Assembly (NCBI GenBank): GCA_903831655.1
Contig: CAIKYO010000148.1
Coordinates: forward strand, 1-33,739
Length of the DNA stretch: 33,739 nucleotides
Direction: 5' to 3'
From: an uncultured Burkholderiales bacterium
Lineage (GTDB): Bacteria > Pseudomonadota > Gammaproteobacteria > Burkholderiales > Burkholderiaceae_C
Below are positions 15,797 to 25,181 of this stretch, piece after piece. Numbering within the stretch: position 1 is the first letter of the stretch; the number at the start of each line of letters is the position of its first letter. The notes under the pieces are model-generated. The model was not told where the DNA came from and searched no databases. It was given only the letters and a program-made list of their open reading frames with translations. The position numbers and the translations under genes were made by a program.

Positions 15797-16828
15797 ATGG
15801 AAAACGTCGACGTGTCAGTGTTGAAGGCCTTGAGGGATTGGCGACTTCAGGGGCACAGAGCTCTTTTGGCCACTGTTACGCGCACCTGGGGCTCTTCTCC
15901 CAGACCCGTGGGCTCCATCATGGCCATGAATGACACGGGCGCCGTCGTGGGTTCGGTGTCTGGGGGGTGCATTGAGGACGATTTGATTGCTCAATTTTCG
16001 AAAGCATATCAAAGCTCTCTGGGTGGGAGTGATTTGGCCAGGAGCATCGACGGCCCCCCAGAGCATTTGAAATATGGAATTTCGGCTGACGAGGCTCATC
16101 GTTTCGGGCTTCCTTGTGGCGGAACATTGGAGTTGTTGCTTGAGTTCAATCCAGAAGTGCAATTGTTGAGCGCTTTGCTTGGGGATTTAGAGGCGGGGCG
16201 CTTGGTCAGAAGACGCACCGATATCAAGACTGGAGCGGTGAGCTTGAGTCCCACAGCCACACCTGAGGCCTTGGTGATCAACGAAGATGAATTGATCAAC
16301 ACGTTTGGTCCAGAATACCGAATGCTCATCATTGGCGCGGGACAAATGTCAGAGTATTTGGCGACGATGGCGCTCTTCAATGGTTTTTCAGTGACCATTT
16401 GCGATCCCAGGCAAGAGTACAGTGGTTCATGGTCAGTTCGCGATGCCTTGGTCACCGCTGAGATGCCCGATGACGTGGTGTTGTCTTTCAAGCCCGATAG
16501 ACGCAGCTGCGTGATTGCGCTCACCCACGATCCCAAGCTCGACGACATGGCCCTCATTGAGGCACTCAAGACCGAGGCCTTCTACATTGGTGCCATTGGC
16601 TCTAGGAGAAACAACCAAGCCAGACATCAGCGCATGATCGAGCATTTTGATCAAACTCCCCAGTCACTGGAAAAGCTCAGAGGTCCCATTGGCTTGTACA
16701 TTGGGAGTAAAACGCCAGCGGAGATTGCTGTGAGCATCATGGCTGAGGTTTTGGCGGTTAAAAACCAAGTCCATTTACCCAAAGAGATGAATGTGGCCCA
16801 GGCCAAGAACACCATGCCACACGCATGA
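15797..16828 (+). CDS. XdhC/CoxI family molybdenum-cofactor protein
   Basis: With ATG at 15797 the protein is 343 residues. The N-terminal XdhC/CoxI domain shows TRTWGSSPRPVGSIM and GSVSGGCIEDDL. The C-terminal Rossmann domain starts near residue 176 with MLIIGAGQMSEYLA and contains FYIGAIGSRRNNQAR. Members bind molybdenum cofactor, help its sulfuration and insert it into xanthine dehydrogenase or related hydroxylases in the cytoplasm. No molybdenum hydroxylase subunit lies in this window, so the client enzyme is elsewhere. The frame is open back to a GTG at 15662, but the extra 45 residues look non-coding and precede the likely promoter. The downstream gene crcB is convergent, 33 bp away. 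Confidence 0.88.
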   Translation: MENVDVSVLKALRDWRLQGHRALLATVTRTWGSSPRPVGSIMAMNDTGAVVGSVSGGCIEDDLIAQFSKAYQSSLGGSDLARSIDGPPEHLKYGISADEAHRFGLPCGGTLELLLEFNPEVQLLSALLGDLEAGRLVRRRTDIKTGAVSLSPTATPEALVINEDELINTFGPEYRMLIIGAGQMSEYLATMALFNGFSVTICDPRQEYSGSWSVRDALVTAEMPDDVVLSFKPDRRSCVIALTHDPKLDDMALIEALKTEAFYIGAIGSRRNNQARHQRMIEHFDQTPQSLEKLRGPIGLYIGSKTPAEIAVSIMAEVLAVKNQVHLPKEMNVAQAKNTMPHA

Positions 16829-16861
16829 ATAGCGGTTTGGGCAAGGGCTTATCGGTTTGAC

Positions 16862-17239
16862 TCAGCTTGAGAAGAAAAACTGAATGGTTTTAATGCCCAA
16901 GGCAGTCAGCGCCAAGGAGCCCAAGACATGCAAGCCAATACCGCTCAAGGCACTGAGGTACCTCTCATTCAAAATAAATCCCACGATCTCTGCGCTGAAG
17001 GTTGAGAAAGTGGTGAGCGTGCCTAAAAAGCCAGTCACCAGCAAGAGTCTCCACATGGGGTCTAGGTTGGGTACAACTTGCGTGACCCCTATGAAGATAC
17101 CGATCAAGTAACCCCCGATCCAGTTGACAGCCAAAGTTCCCAGGGGCAGCTCGGTGGTGTTGTTCCAGATCACGCCCAGCTGCCACCTGAGCAAGGCGCC
17201 TAAGCAAGCGCCAAAACAGATGATGAGTGCTTGTGCCAT
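16862..17239 (-). CDS. crcB: CrcB/Fluc fluoride ion channel
   Basis: The 125-residue membrane protein has four hydrophobic helices and the Fluc signatures: R19 in GALLRW, GTLAVNW with N39, and GFLGTLTTFSTFS (70-82) containing the Phe and Thr residues that line the fluoride pore. It works as an inverted-topology dimer in the inner membrane, expelling fluoride. ATG at 17239 is chosen; TTG at 17254 would add five residues. It follows hldD by about 55 bp on the same strand and may be read through from the heptose operon. There is no room for a fluoride riboswitch in the gap. Confidence 0.93.
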   Translation of the reverse strand: MAQALIICFGACLGALLRWQLGVIWNNTTELPLGTLAVNWIGGYLIGIFIGVTQVVPNLDPMWRLLLVTGFLGTLTTFSTFSAEIVGFILNERYLSALSGIGLHVLGSLALTALGIKTIQFFFSS

Positions 17240-17294
17240 GGTGGTGTTGATCAAAGGGGATGAGCGTAAAGTCTAAAAGAGGGAGGAAGTGGGA

Positions 17295-18293
17295 TCACTT
17301 GAATAAATGTTCAACGTATTGAGATACGCCGTCTTGAACATTTGTGAACTTGTGGTCACATCCTGCTTGTTTGAGCTTGGTGAGATCGGCTTGCGTGAAA
17401 GACTGGTATTTTCCAACCAAGGCTTGTGGAAACTCGATGTATTCAATGAGACCTTTGGAGGTGGCCTCGCCCAAAGTGACAGTGGGCTTTGATTGGTGCT
17501 TTAAATGCGCGTTCACGACTGCGAGTGCCACATCGTTGAAGGGCTGTGCACGACCCGACCCCAGGTTAAAGATGCCGCTGACACTGGGGTGATCAAAGAA
17601 CCACAAGTTCACATCTACCACGTCTCCTACCCAAACAAAATCTCGAAGTTGCTCGCCATTGCCGTAGCCATCGTATCCCCCAAAGAGTTTGACCTTGGAG
17701 TCCTTGATGAATTGGTGGTGCTGGTGATAGGCCACACTCGCCATGCGTGCCTTGTGTTGTTCTCTGGGTCCGTAGACATTGAAGTATCTAAATCCCACGA
17801 CTTGGCTTGTGTTTAAATTCCATTGATCCCCACAGGCTTTTCGCATCCTTTGGTCAAAGAGCAATTTCGAGTAGCCGTAGACGTTGAGTGGGTTCTCGTT
17901 CTTTGGGGATTCACTGAAGTGTTTTCCACCCCCATAGGTGGCTGCAGAGGAGGCGTAGAGGAGCCTGGTTTTTTGGGCCTGAGCGGCCTCAAAGAGTTCG
18001 CAAGAGATTTGGTAGTTGTTCCTCATCATGTACTGACCATCCATCTCCATGGTGTCACTGCATGCACCTTCATGAAAAATGGCTTCCACATGACCATAGT
18101 GTTTGTTTTGAAAGAGTTTGTAGAAGTCGTGTTTATCGACGTAGTCAGAGATTTGAAGGTCAACTAAATTTTTAAACTTGTCGCCTGACTTCAAATGGTC
18201 CACAGCAATGATGTCGGTGATTCCTCTGGCATTGAGACCCGCAACGATGTTGCTACCTACGAAGCCGGCAGCACCGGTGACGATGATTTTCAT
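17295..18293 (-). CDS. hldD: ADP-L-glycero-D-manno-heptose 6-epimerase
   Basis: The 332-residue short-chain epimerase converts ADP-D-glycero- to ADP-L-glycero-manno-heptose, the donor for the LPS inner core. GAAGFVGSN (7-15) is the NADP-binding turn. The catalytic Tyr139/Lys143 pair is in VYGYSK, and EGACSDTME with YGPREQHK is typical of HldD. The start ATG overlaps the stop of the upstream heptose-phosphate kinase (ATGA), showing translational coupling. It is the last enzyme gene of the gyrA-to-hldD chain. In many relatives cysM follows; here crcB does. Confidence 0.96.
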   Translation of the reverse strand: MKIIVTGAAGFVGSNIVAGLNARGITDIIAVDHLKSGDKFKNLVDLQISDYVDKHDFYKLFQNKHYGHVEAIFHEGACSDTMEMDGQYMMRNNYQISCELFEAAQAQKTRLLYASSAATYGGGKHFSESPKNENPLNVYGYSKLLFDQRMRKACGDQWNLNTSQVVGFRYFNVYGPREQHKARMASVAYHQHHQFIKDSKVKLFGGYDGYGNGEQLRDFVWVGDVVDVNLWFFDHPSVSGIFNLGSGRAQPFNDVALAVVNAHLKHQSKPTVTLGEATSKGLIEYIEFPQALVGKYQSFTQADLTKLKQAGCDHKFTNVQDGVSQYVEHLFK

Positions 18294-19222
18294 AAAAACA
18301 ATTCCTCAAAGCTCACACATGCAGTTCCAAATTTACCCACGACGATGCCTCCTGATTTATTGGCCCAAGGAAGCGCTTGTCTGAGCGTGAAGCCACAGGC
18401 CATGAGTGAGGCCAAGGTGGCTATCACGGTGTCTCCTGCTCCAGTCACATCGAAGACCTCTCTGGCTTGGGCTTTGACGTGAAGACAGCCTTGGTCATCA
18501 AAGAGACTCATGCCCTCTTCGCTTCGGGTGACCAAGACCGCATCCAAACTCAATTGCTCTCTGAGTTGCTGGGACTTTTGGGCCAACTCCTCCTCACTTG
18601 ACCATTCACCCACGACCTCAATCAACTCGCTTCGATTGGGAGTGATCACGGTTGCACCTTGGTATCTGGAGTAGTCGCTCCCTTTGGGATCCACCAAGAT
18701 GGGGACATGATTGGCTTTTGCATATTGGATCATGTCCTTCACATGCGCCAGGCCTCCTTTGCCGTAGTCGGAGAACAAGACGGCTTGGTGCTTGGGTACG
18801 AGTTCATTGAATCTCTCGGTTTGCGAGGCCAAGACTTCGTGCTTGGGGGTGGCTTCAAAGTCTGCCCTGAGGAGCTGCTGTTGGCGACCAATGATGCGAA
18901 GTTTGACCGTGGTCTTTAGGGAATCATCGCGACCAAAAAAGGGTTCGATCCCTGTTTCTTTGATGAGGCCCTCGAGTTTGTGGCTGGCTTCATCCTCTCC
19001 AACCACGCTCAAGAGGGAAGCTTTTGCGCCAAGGCTTGCCACATTGAAGGCCACATTGGCACTTCCACCCAAGCGGTCTTCCTCACGCAGGACTTTGACC
19101 ACGGGCACGGGAGCCTCCGGGCTGATGCGCTCAACACTACCGTACCAATAGCGATCGAGCATGACATCACCCACAACGAGCACACGCGCATTTTGAAGGG
19201 TTTGACGATCAACGGATTTCAT
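18290..19222 (-). CDS. rfaE1: D-glycero-beta-D-manno-heptose-7-phosphate kinase (RfaE domain I)
   Basis: The 310-residue PfkB-family sugar kinase phosphorylates D-glycero-D-manno-heptose 7-phosphate at C1 in ADP-heptose synthesis. Motifs are [11 protein letters not shown] near residue 18, [10 protein letters not shown] (51-60) for substrate binding, and DVTGAGDT (258-265) with catalytic Asp264. Unlike E. coli HldE, it ends after the kinase domain; the adenylyltransferase (RfaE domain II, HldC) must be encoded elsewhere, as is usual in betaproteobacteria. The ATG at 19222 overlaps the lapB stop by one base (TAATG), which fixes the start. An upstream extension to 19285 lies inside lapB and is rejected. 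Confidence 0.94.
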   Translation of the reverse strand: MKSVDRQTLQNARVLVVGDVMLDRYWYGSVERISPEAPVPVVKVLREEDRLGGSANVAFNVASLGAKASLLSVVGEDEASHKLEGLIKETGIEPFFGRDDSLKTTVKLRIIGRQQQLLRADFEATPKHEVLASQTERFNELVPKHQAVLFSDYGKGGLAHVKDMIQYAKANHVPILVDPKGSDYSRYQGATVITPNRSELIEVVGEWSSEEELAQKSQQLREQLSLDAVLVTRSEEGMSLFDDQGCLHVKAQAREVFDVTGAGDTVIATLASLMACGFTLRQALPWANKSGGIVVGKFGTACVSFEELFL

Positions 19223-20391
19223 TAAAGTTCCTCGACGCGTTGACTGGGATAGCTGTCCCAGGTTTGACAGCCTGGACATTGCCAAAAGTGCTTTTGAGCT
19301 TCAAATCCGCAAGCTGCACAGCGGTAGCGGTTGAGCGGCTGAGTGGCCCGGTTGAGAGACTTTTGAAGAGCCGGACGATCGCTTTCATGTTCAAGCTTTT
19401 CCAAATCAATCCACCAAGACGCCACCAAGAGGGAGGGATCCTTTTGCAAATGGTGACTGAGCAAAGCTTGACACTTTTGTGTCGATGGCTCTAAATTGGC
19501 CAGCGCTTTGAGCACATCCAAAGAGGGGGAGTGCTCATAAAAAGCGGTGAGTGCCGCTTGTGCCTTGGAGACCTGACCCAATGCCCGAGCCCAAGTGAGG
19601 AGTCTGTCACAAATCAGGGGCACGCCAGAGGGGCAAATCTCAAACAATTCCAATGCAATTTGAAAGGCGATCGAGGTTTGTCCTTGGCTGTGTTCGAAAT
19701 CAGCCAATGCAATGCGTGCTCGAGGGTGATGGGGAGCAATGGCAATCGCTTGGTGCAGTAGTTCCCGCGCTTTGCTTTGAGGCGCATCGCCACTGGATGC
19801 GACTGTGTTGGCGTCCATGCAAAGCTCAGCTTGCTCGCACAAGTAATGGGATTGACGGGTCTTGAAGTCGCCTTGACCAGAGCCCTCGAGCTCGTTTGCC
19901 ATGCGTTGTGCGTTGACGTAGTCGCGGGTGCGTTCGTAGATGCTTAAAAGGGCCAACTGAGATTGCTCTTTAAATCGAGTGGAGAGGAGCTTTTGAAATC
20001 CGTCCTCTGCACGGTCCAAGAGTCCGGCCTTCAAATAGTCCAGTGCCAGTGCTTGCTGAGCGCGTTCTTGGTCTTGGACACTCAAGTCGCCTCTGGCCAA
20101 GAGGTGTTCGTGAACACGCACAGCGCGCTCAAACTCGCCCCTTCTCCTAAATAGATTACCCAATGCGAAGTGCAACTCTGTGGTGTCGGGATCAAGTTGA
20201 ACGGCTTGGATGAATGCGTCGATGGCTTGGTCTTGCTGTTCATTGAGCAAGTAGTTCAAGCCCTTGAAGTAGGCCTTTGGGTTGTGCCGGTTCTCAAATC
20301 GCAGTTGACGAATGTCCAAGCGAGAGGCAGACCATCCCAAAATAAAGGCCACGGGTAAGCCCAGCAAAATCCAGCTTAAATCAAACTCCAT
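19222..20391 (-). CDS. lapB: LapB (YciM) lipopolysaccharide assembly protein
   Basis: The 389-residue protein is anchored by an N-terminal TM helix (about 5-22). Next come TPR repeats and a C-terminal rubredoxin-like metal site with Cys358-x2-Cys361 and Cys372-x2-Cys375. In E. coli, LapB promotes FtsH-dependent degradation of LpxC, so it controls LPS synthesis at the inner membrane. The start is ATG at 20391, supported by GGAAGG eight bases upstream and by homologs beginning MEFDLxW. It overlaps the end of lapA by 11 bases. Its location next to the ADP-heptose genes fits a role in LPS. Confidence 0.94.
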   Translation of the reverse strand: MEFDLSWILLGLPVAFILGWSASRLDIRQLRFENRHNPKAYFKGLNYLLNEQQDQAIDAFIQAVQLDPDTTELHFALGNLFRRRGEFERAVRVHEHLLARGDLSVQDQERAQQALALDYLKAGLLDRAEDGFQKLLSTRFKEQSQLALLSIYERTRDYVNAQRMANELEGSGQGDFKTRQSHYLCEQAELCMDANTVASSGDAPQSKARELLHQAIAIAPHHPRARIALADFEHSQGQTSIAFQIALELFEICPSGVPLICDRLLTWARALGQVSKAQAALTAFYEHSPSLDVLKALANLEPSTQKCQALLSHHLQKDPSLLVASWWIDLEKLEHESDRPALQKSLNRATQPLNRYRCAACGFEAQKHFWQCPGCQTWDSYPSQRVEEL

Positions 20392-20737
20392 GGATATCGC
20401 CTTCCAGGTCGGTTTGAGATTGAATGGGGGTGGGGGGACTTGGCTTTGGAGCTGTCGTTGGACTTGGCTTTTGAGCATGCCTTGCTTGGTGGAGCTCGGC
20501 TCTAGATTTTTCCAATTCTTTTTTGTGTTTCCACCAATGAGGCAACATACCGATTACGCCCGTGATCAGTCCCGAGGTAAACACAGCCAATACAACCAAC
20601 ACCATGGGTCCAGTCCATTGGGTGCCAAAAAAGAACTTTAAATTGACGTCTTCTGAATTGTTGAGTGCAAAGGCAAAGAGGGTAAAAAACACCGCGCCTT
20701 TGAGGACCCATTGAAAGAGTCTAAAGATCTTTTTCAC
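20381..20737 (-). CDS. lapA: LapA-domain (DUF1049) membrane protein
   Basis: The 118-residue protein has two TM helices (about 10-28 and 41-63), the short N-terminal one followed by NNSEDVNLKFFFG, the LapA pattern. A cytoplasmic basic/coiled stretch (HWWKHKKELEKSRAELHQ) and a Pro-rich tail come next. It partners LapB in LPS assembly. The start codon is GTG with AGGAG eight bases upstream. It is transcribed with lapB, overlapping it by 11 bases. Confidence 0.88.
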   Translation of the reverse strand: MKKIFRLFQWVLKGAVFFTLFAFALNNSEDVNLKFFFGTQWTGPMVLVVLAVFTSGLITGVIGMLPHWWKHKKELEKSRAELHQARHAQKPSPTTAPKPSPPTPIQSQTDLEGDIHGV

Positions 20738-20850
20738 TGAAGTGGCTCCTGATCATCAGACCGATTTTAAGCGTTTTAATCCAAAAGAGATCTTTGAATT
20801 GCTTTGAAATGCCACTTGTTTGCCTAAAACAGGCACAAATGGACAAAGAG

Positions 20851-21147
20851 TTAGGGGGCTTTTTTGGACTGTTGGTCCACGGCTTCTCTTAGTGCCTTGC
20901 CTGGCTTGAAATGGGGAACCCTTTTCTCTGGTATTGCAACACTCTCTCCTGAGCGAGGGTTGCGACCCAATCGGGGTGCTCTTCGGTTGATGGTAAAGGT
21001 ACCAAAACCCCGGAGCTCAATGCGATGCCCTTTGACCAGTGCCTCACTCATGGCATCCAGCAAAGTCTTCACTGCTGACTCAGCGTCAGGGTGGGTGAGT
21101 TGACTGAATTTTGCGGCCAATTCTGTGACCAAGTCACTGCGAGTCAT
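20851..21147 (-). CDS. ihfB: Integration host factor beta subunit
   Basis: The 98-residue DNA-bending protein of the HU/IHF family forms a heterodimer with IHF-alpha. The motif [22 protein letters not shown] covers the beta-arm, with the Pro that intercalates DNA in [19 protein letters not shown] ends the fold. A short Lys-rich tail follows. It lies directly downstream of rpsA, as in most proteobacteria. An intrinsic terminator stands between the two (21172-21216), so ihfB may depend on read-through or on a promoter of its own. Confidence 0.96.
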   Translation of the reverse strand: MTRSDLVTELAAKFSQLTHPDAESAVKTLLDAMSEALVKGHRIELRGFGTFTINRRAPRLGRNPRSGESVAIPEKRVPHFKPGKALREAVDQQSKKAP

Positions 21148-21171
21148 GGTGTTACATCGAGGTTAATCATT

Positions 21172-21216
21172 AAAAAACCCCAACACCTGGGTTCAAGTAA
21201 GAGCCAGGTGTTGGGG
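21172..21216 (-). terminator. Intrinsic terminator downstream of rpsA
   Basis: A perfect 13-bp stem (CCCCAACACCTGG with CCAGGTGTTGGGG, 21178-21190 and 21204-21216) has a 13-nt loop. On the minus strand it is followed at once by six T residues (21172-21177). It starts 28 bases after the rpsA stop. It fits a factor-independent terminator or attenuator for rpsA that lowers flow into ihfB-lapA-lapB. Confidence 0.88.
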
Positions 21217-21244
21217 CGACTTTCATCAAAAGATGAGACAACGA

Positions 21245-22924
21245 TTAGTTGTTGTCCAACTTGGCTCTCAACAAAGCGCCCAAGCTAGTTGTTCCAGCAT
21301 TTTCCTTAGAGGACTGCTGGCTCAATGTGGCCATGGCTTCTTGTTGATCTGCTGCGTCTTTGGCTTTGATGGAGAGTTGAATGTTGCGTGTTTTTCTGTC
21401 GACGTTCAACACAACTGCAGTCACCTCATCGCCCTCTTTGAGGATTGAGCGAGCATCTTCCACGCGGTCACGGGAGATTTCGCTGACTCTCAAATAGCCC
21501 AGGATGTCTTCGCCCAAGTCAATTTCTGCACCTTTGGCATCCACTGTTTTGACCTTACCTGTCACGATTTGGCCTTTGTCGTTCATTGACACGAAGGTTG
21601 TGAAGGGGTCAGCATCCATTTGCTTGATGCCCAAAGAGATGCGCTCTCTCTCAACATCCACTGCAAGCACGATGGCCTCAACTTCTTGACCCTTCTTGTA
21701 GTTGCGAACTGCAACTTCGCCAGTCTCGTTCCATGACAGGTCAGACAAGTGAACCAAGCCATCGATGCCAGCTGCGAGTCCAACGAACACACCAAAGTCA
21801 GTGATTGACTTGATGGGGCCTTTGACGCGGTCACCGCGCTTGGTTTGCTCAGCAAATTCTTGCCAAGGATTAACTCGGCACTGCTTCATGCCCAAGGAGA
21901 TGCGGCGCTTGTCTTCGTCGATCTCAAGCACCATGACTTCAACTTCATCGCCCAAAGCAACGATCTTGTTGGGCGCGACGTTTTTGTTCGTCCAATCCAT
22001 CTCAGACACGTGCACCAAACCTTCAATGCCTGGCTCGAGTTCAACAAATGCACCGTAATCGGCAATGTTGGTGATCTTGCCAAACAAGCGAGTGCTTTGT
22101 GGGTAGCGACGTGCAACACCCATCCATGGGTCATCCCCCATTTGTTTGAGACCCAAGGACACGCGATTTTTCTCGGTGTCGAATTTCAAAATTTTCGCGG
22201 TGATCTCTTGACCAGCTTGGACCACTTCGCTTGGGTGACGTACGCGTCTCCAGGCCATGTCGGTGATGTGGAGCAATCCGTCTATGCCACCCAAGTCAAC
22301 GAAAGCGCCGTACTCGGTGATGTTCTTAACGACACCGTGAACCACAGAGCCTTCTCTGAGTGTTTCCATGAGCTTGGCGCGCTCTTCGCCCATTGAGGCC
22401 TCAACGACTGCGCGACGGCTCAAGACCACATTGTTGCGTTTTCTGTCAAGCTTGATGACCTTGAACTCCATCGTCTTGTTCTCATAGGGTGAGAGATCTT
22501 TGATGGGACGTGTGTCGATCAATGAACCAGGCAAGAAAGCGCGGATGCCATTGACCAATACGGTCAAGCCACCTTTGACTTTGCCACTTGTGGTGCCGGT
22601 GACGAATTCGCCAGACTCAAGCGCCTTCTCAAGTGAGAGCCATGAGGCCAAACGCTTGGCCGTGTCACGGCTCAAAATCGTGTCGCCATAGCCATTCTCA
22701 ACGCTACCAATGGCCACTGATACGAAGTCACCTGCTTGGACTTCAATCTCGCCTTGGTCGTTTTTAAATTCTTCGATAGGCACGTAGGCCTCAGACTTAA
22801 GCCCTGCATTGACGACCACGTGGTTGTGCTCAACACGGATCACTTCAGCGGTGATGACCTCACCGGTGCGCATTTCTGAGCGCTTTAAAGATTCTTCAAA
22901 TAGGGCTGCAAAAGATTCAGACAT
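21245..22924 (-). CDS. rpsA: 30S ribosomal protein S1
   Basis: The 559-residue protein contains six S1 RNA-binding repeats, recognisable from repeated patterns such as [41 protein letters not shown] and [21 protein letters not shown]. The length is that of E. coli S1 (557). S1 brings mRNAs to the 30S subunit, especially those with weak ribosome sites, and represses its own translation. ATG at 22924 has AAGGA seven bases upstream, held in a hairpin. The gene lies between cmk and ihfB, the usual order. Confidence 0.98.
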   Translation of the reverse strand: MSESFAALFEESLKRSEMRTGEVITAEVIRVEHNHVVVNAGLKSEAYVPIEEFKNDQGEIEVQAGDFVSVAIGSVENGYGDTILSRDTAKRLASWLSLEKALESGEFVTGTTSGKVKGGLTVLVNGIRAFLPGSLIDTRPIKDLSPYENKTMEFKVIKLDRKRNNVVLSRRAVVEASMGEERAKLMETLREGSVVHGVVKNITEYGAFVDLGGIDGLLHITDMAWRRVRHPSEVVQAGQEITAKILKFDTEKNRVSLGLKQMGDDPWMGVARRYPQSTRLFGKITNIADYGAFVELEPGIEGLVHVSEMDWTNKNVAPNKIVALGDEVEVMVLEIDEDKRRISLGMKQCRVNPWQEFAEQTKRGDRVKGPIKSITDFGVFVGLAAGIDGLVHLSDLSWNETGEVAVRNYKKGQEVEAIVLAVDVERERISLGIKQMDADPFTTFVSMNDKGQIVTGKVKTVDAKGAEIDLGEDILGYLRVSEISRDRVEDARSILKEGDEVTAVVLNVDRKTRNIQLSIKAKDAADQQEAMATLSQQSSKENAGTTSLGALLRAKLDNN

Positions 22925-22927
22925 TCA

Positions 22928-22942
22928 GTTTTCCTTGAAAAC
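22928..22942 (-). promoter_or_regulatory. Hairpin holding the rpsA ribosome-binding site
   Basis: On the minus strand GTTTTC-AAG-GAAAAC forms a 6-bp stem that includes the AAGGA ribosome site, four bases before the ATG. The rpsA leader is known to be a self-regulatory target in E. coli. This hairpin could serve similarly, but no function is shown. Confidence 0.4.
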
Positions 22943-23049
22943 CGCAATCACAAAGTCATGGGCCCGCACATGCTCCAAGGAGATGCGGTGGACACTGGGT
23001 CAAAGAGGCGATTGAGATTTATTTTTTGCGGGTTCAACCGCGATTAAGT

Positions 23050-23078
23050 TTAATAATCCAATTCGTCAGAGCGTGCAA
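23050..23078 (-). promoter_or_regulatory. Candidate rpsA promoter
   Basis: On the minus strand TTGCAC (23073-23078) and TATTAA (23050-23055) are 17 bp apart, in the 184-bp gap after cmk. Transcription would start near 23043, giving a leader of about 120 nt before the rpsA ATG. Confidence 0.5.
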
Positions 23079-23108
23079 GGCGCACAAAGACAGGAACGAA
23101 TCGGGCCA

Positions 23109-25121
23109 TCAACCCTTTTGAAGTTTCAAAAGAGCTGTTTGCTTTGACCACTGCTCAAGCACCCACTCGACACTTTCTTCAATGCTCATGAGTGTGTTGT
23201 CCAACAGCAAAGCGTCTTCACTGGGTTTCAAGGGCGCTTCTTTGCGAGACATGTCTCGCTCATCGCGCGCCAGCAAATCCAAATGAAGGACATCTATATT
23301 AGCTGAAATTCCTTTAGAAATCAACTGCTTATGTCTCCTTTTTGCACGCGTCAAGGCGTCAGCGGTCAAAAAGATCTTCAAAGTTGAGTCTGGAAAGATC
23401 ACACTCCCCATGTCTCGCCCATCCGCCACGAGCCCAGGAAGCTGGCGGGCGTTTCGCTGTACATCCAAAAGTGCGGCTCTAACGGCCTTGAAACTCGAAA
23501 TTTGAGAGGCATTCATGCCCATTTGCTCGGTGCGAATTTCCTCGCTCACCTCCTGGCCATTGAGCCATATCTGCTCACCTTCAAAGGCAATGCTGGCCTT
23601 TGAGATCAATTCTGCGATGCGAGACTCCTGATTGGGCTCCAAAGGGATCCCAGCTTGGGTGGCCGCCAAACCGGTCAATCGGTACAAGGCGCCCGAGTCC
23701 AAGTAGGCGTATCCAAGGGCTTGGGCCACCCGGTTGGCCAACGTCCCTTTGCCAGAGGCAGTGGGCCCATCGATGCAGATCACTGGAATCTGATGGGCAT
23801 TTGAGTGGGCAATGGAGAACAAGGTTTCAAAGAATTGGGGAAAGGTTTTACCCACGCAGCGTGGATCTTCGATTCTCACGTTGACTTGGTCTGGATTGAA
23901 GGCGGCAAGTGCAAAACACATTGCCATGCGGTGATCGTCGTAGGTGTGGATGCTGGCAGGTCTCCACTTGGAGGGTTCAATGGGGAAGACTCGAATCCAA
24001 TCTTCTCCAAATTCCACCTTTGCCCCCAGTTTGGAGCACTCGTTGACCATGGCTTGGATGCGATCGGTCTCCTTGACTCTCCAGCTACCAATGTTGGTGA
24101 GGGTGGTTGGGCCCGTTGCGTAAAGCGCCAAAGCGCACAACGTCATTGCTGCGTCTGGGATGTGATTGCAGTCGAGTTCAATGCCTTTGAGAGTGGATTT
24201 GGAGGGATGAATTTCTAACCAATTGGGACCCGCATGGATGTTGACCCCCATTGATTGGGCCGCTTCAACAAAGCGAATATCACCCTGAATGGAGTTCAGT
24301 CCAAGTCCCTCGATGCGAAGCGGATCGGTGCCGTTGGAGAGGGCACTTGCTGCGATGAAGTAACTGGCCGAGGAGGCATCTGCCTCCACGTAGACCTCTT
24401 TGGGAGCCAGGTATCTTGAGCCCTTGGCAATTGTGAAACTTGCCCAATCGTGGTTGATCACCTTGACCCCAAAATTGTCAAGTAAATTGAGTGTGATTTG
24501 CACATAGGGCTTTGAGATCAACACACCATTGACTTGCACTTCTATGGATTGGTGTTCACTCACCAAGGGGAGGGCCAATAAAAGGGCGGTTAGAAATTGA
24601 CTTGAAACATCGCCTCGAACTTGAATGGGTCGGTGTATTTGAATCTCACTGGGATTGAGCATCAGGGGTGGAAAGCCAGGGTTTCCCAAGTACTCAATGT
24701 CTGCACCGATTTGTCGCAAGGCGTCGACCAAATCTTGAATGGGCCGCTCATACATGCGAGCAATGCCTGTGAGATGTGCTTTTACGCCACGCAGTGCCAA
24801 GGCTGCGCACAAAGGGCGCATGGCGGTTCCTGCATTGCCTAGAAAGATCTCATGGAGTTCCTTGGGATCGGTTTTTCGGTCCCCAATGCCTGTGATGTGC
24901 AAACTGGAGGGACTTCTCTCGATCACGCAACCCAATTTCTCTAGAGCACTCAACATCACTTGGGTGTCATCAGAGTCCAACAAATCATGAACCTGGGTCC
25001 TGCCACTGCTTAACGCACACAACAACAAAACACGGTTGGAGATGCTTTTTGAGCCTGGCAACTGCACGTGACCTGACACGCGGTCCAAGTGTGGAATGTC
25101 CAAATGGGGAATGCTGTACAT
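23109..25121 (-). CDS. aroA-cmk: Fused EPSP synthase / cytidylate kinase
   Basis: One 670-residue frame holds two enzymes. Residues 1-436 are 3-phosphoshikimate 1-carboxyvinyltransferase (shikimate pathway), with [10 protein letters not shown] (21-30), [10 protein letters not shown] (95-104), RVKETDR (348-354) and DDHRMAM (395-401). A linker of about ten residues follows. Residues 446-670 are CMP kinase, with the P-loop GPTASGKGT (452-460), YLDSGALYR (473-481) and DGRDMG (567-572). The frame runs unbroken through the junction. AroA-Cmk fusions are known in Burkholderiales. GNAGTAMRP is the usual sensitive type at the glyphosate-contact site. The gene sits 60 bp after tyrA and upstream of the rpsA promoter. 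Confidence 0.96.
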   Translation of the reverse strand: MYSIPHLDIPHLDRVSGHVQLPGSKSISNRVLLLCALSSGRTQVHDLLDSDDTQVMLSALEKLGCVIERSPSSLHITGIGDRKTDPKELHEIFLGNAGTAMRPLCAALALRGVKAHLTGIARMYERPIQDLVDALRQIGADIEYLGNPGFPPLMLNPSEIQIHRPIQVRGDVSSQFLTALLLALPLVSEHQSIEVQVNGVLISKPYVQITLNLLDNFGVKVINHDWASFTIAKGSRYLAPKEVYVEADASSASYFIAASALSNGTDPLRIEGLGLNSIQGDIRFVEAAQSMGVNIHAGPNWLEIHPSKSTLKGIELDCNHIPDAAMTLCALALYATGPTTLTNIGSWRVKETDRIQAMVNECSKLGAKVEFGEDWIRVFPIEPSKWRPASIHTYDDHRMAMCFALAAFNPDQVNVRIEDPRCVGKTFPQFFETLFSIAHSNAHQIPVICIDGPTASGKGTLANRVAQALGYAYLDSGALYRLTGLAATQAGIPLEPNQESRIAELISKASIAFEGEQIWLNGQEVSEEIRTEQMGMNASQISSFKAVRAALLDVQRNARQLPGLVADGRDMGSVIFPDSTLKIFLTADALTRAKRRHKQLISKGISANIDVLHLDLLARDERDMSRKEAPLKPSEDALLLDNTLMSIEESVEWVLEQWSKQTALLKLQKG

Positions 25122-25181
25122 GTATGGAGAGTTGGAATTAAAAATGAATGTGAGCGTTCACTCATTGGATTGAACTCAAGT

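Noticed and set aside
17240-17294. Fluoride riboswitch upstream of crcB
   Set aside because: The gap is about 55 bp and shows no matching conserved core.
19223-19285. Extended N terminus of the heptose kinase
   Set aside because: The extension lies in the lapB 3' end in another frame; the ATG at 19222 overlaps the lapB stop and gives the normal family start.
20821-20835. Terminator between ihfB and lapA (TGCCT/AGGCA)
   Set aside because: The stem is only 5 bp and no T run follows on the minus strand, so it does not meet the usual pattern.
21845-22396. A 183-codon plus-strand frame inside rpsA
   Set aside because: It is the antisense shadow of conserved S1 repeats; no motif and no ribosome site support it.
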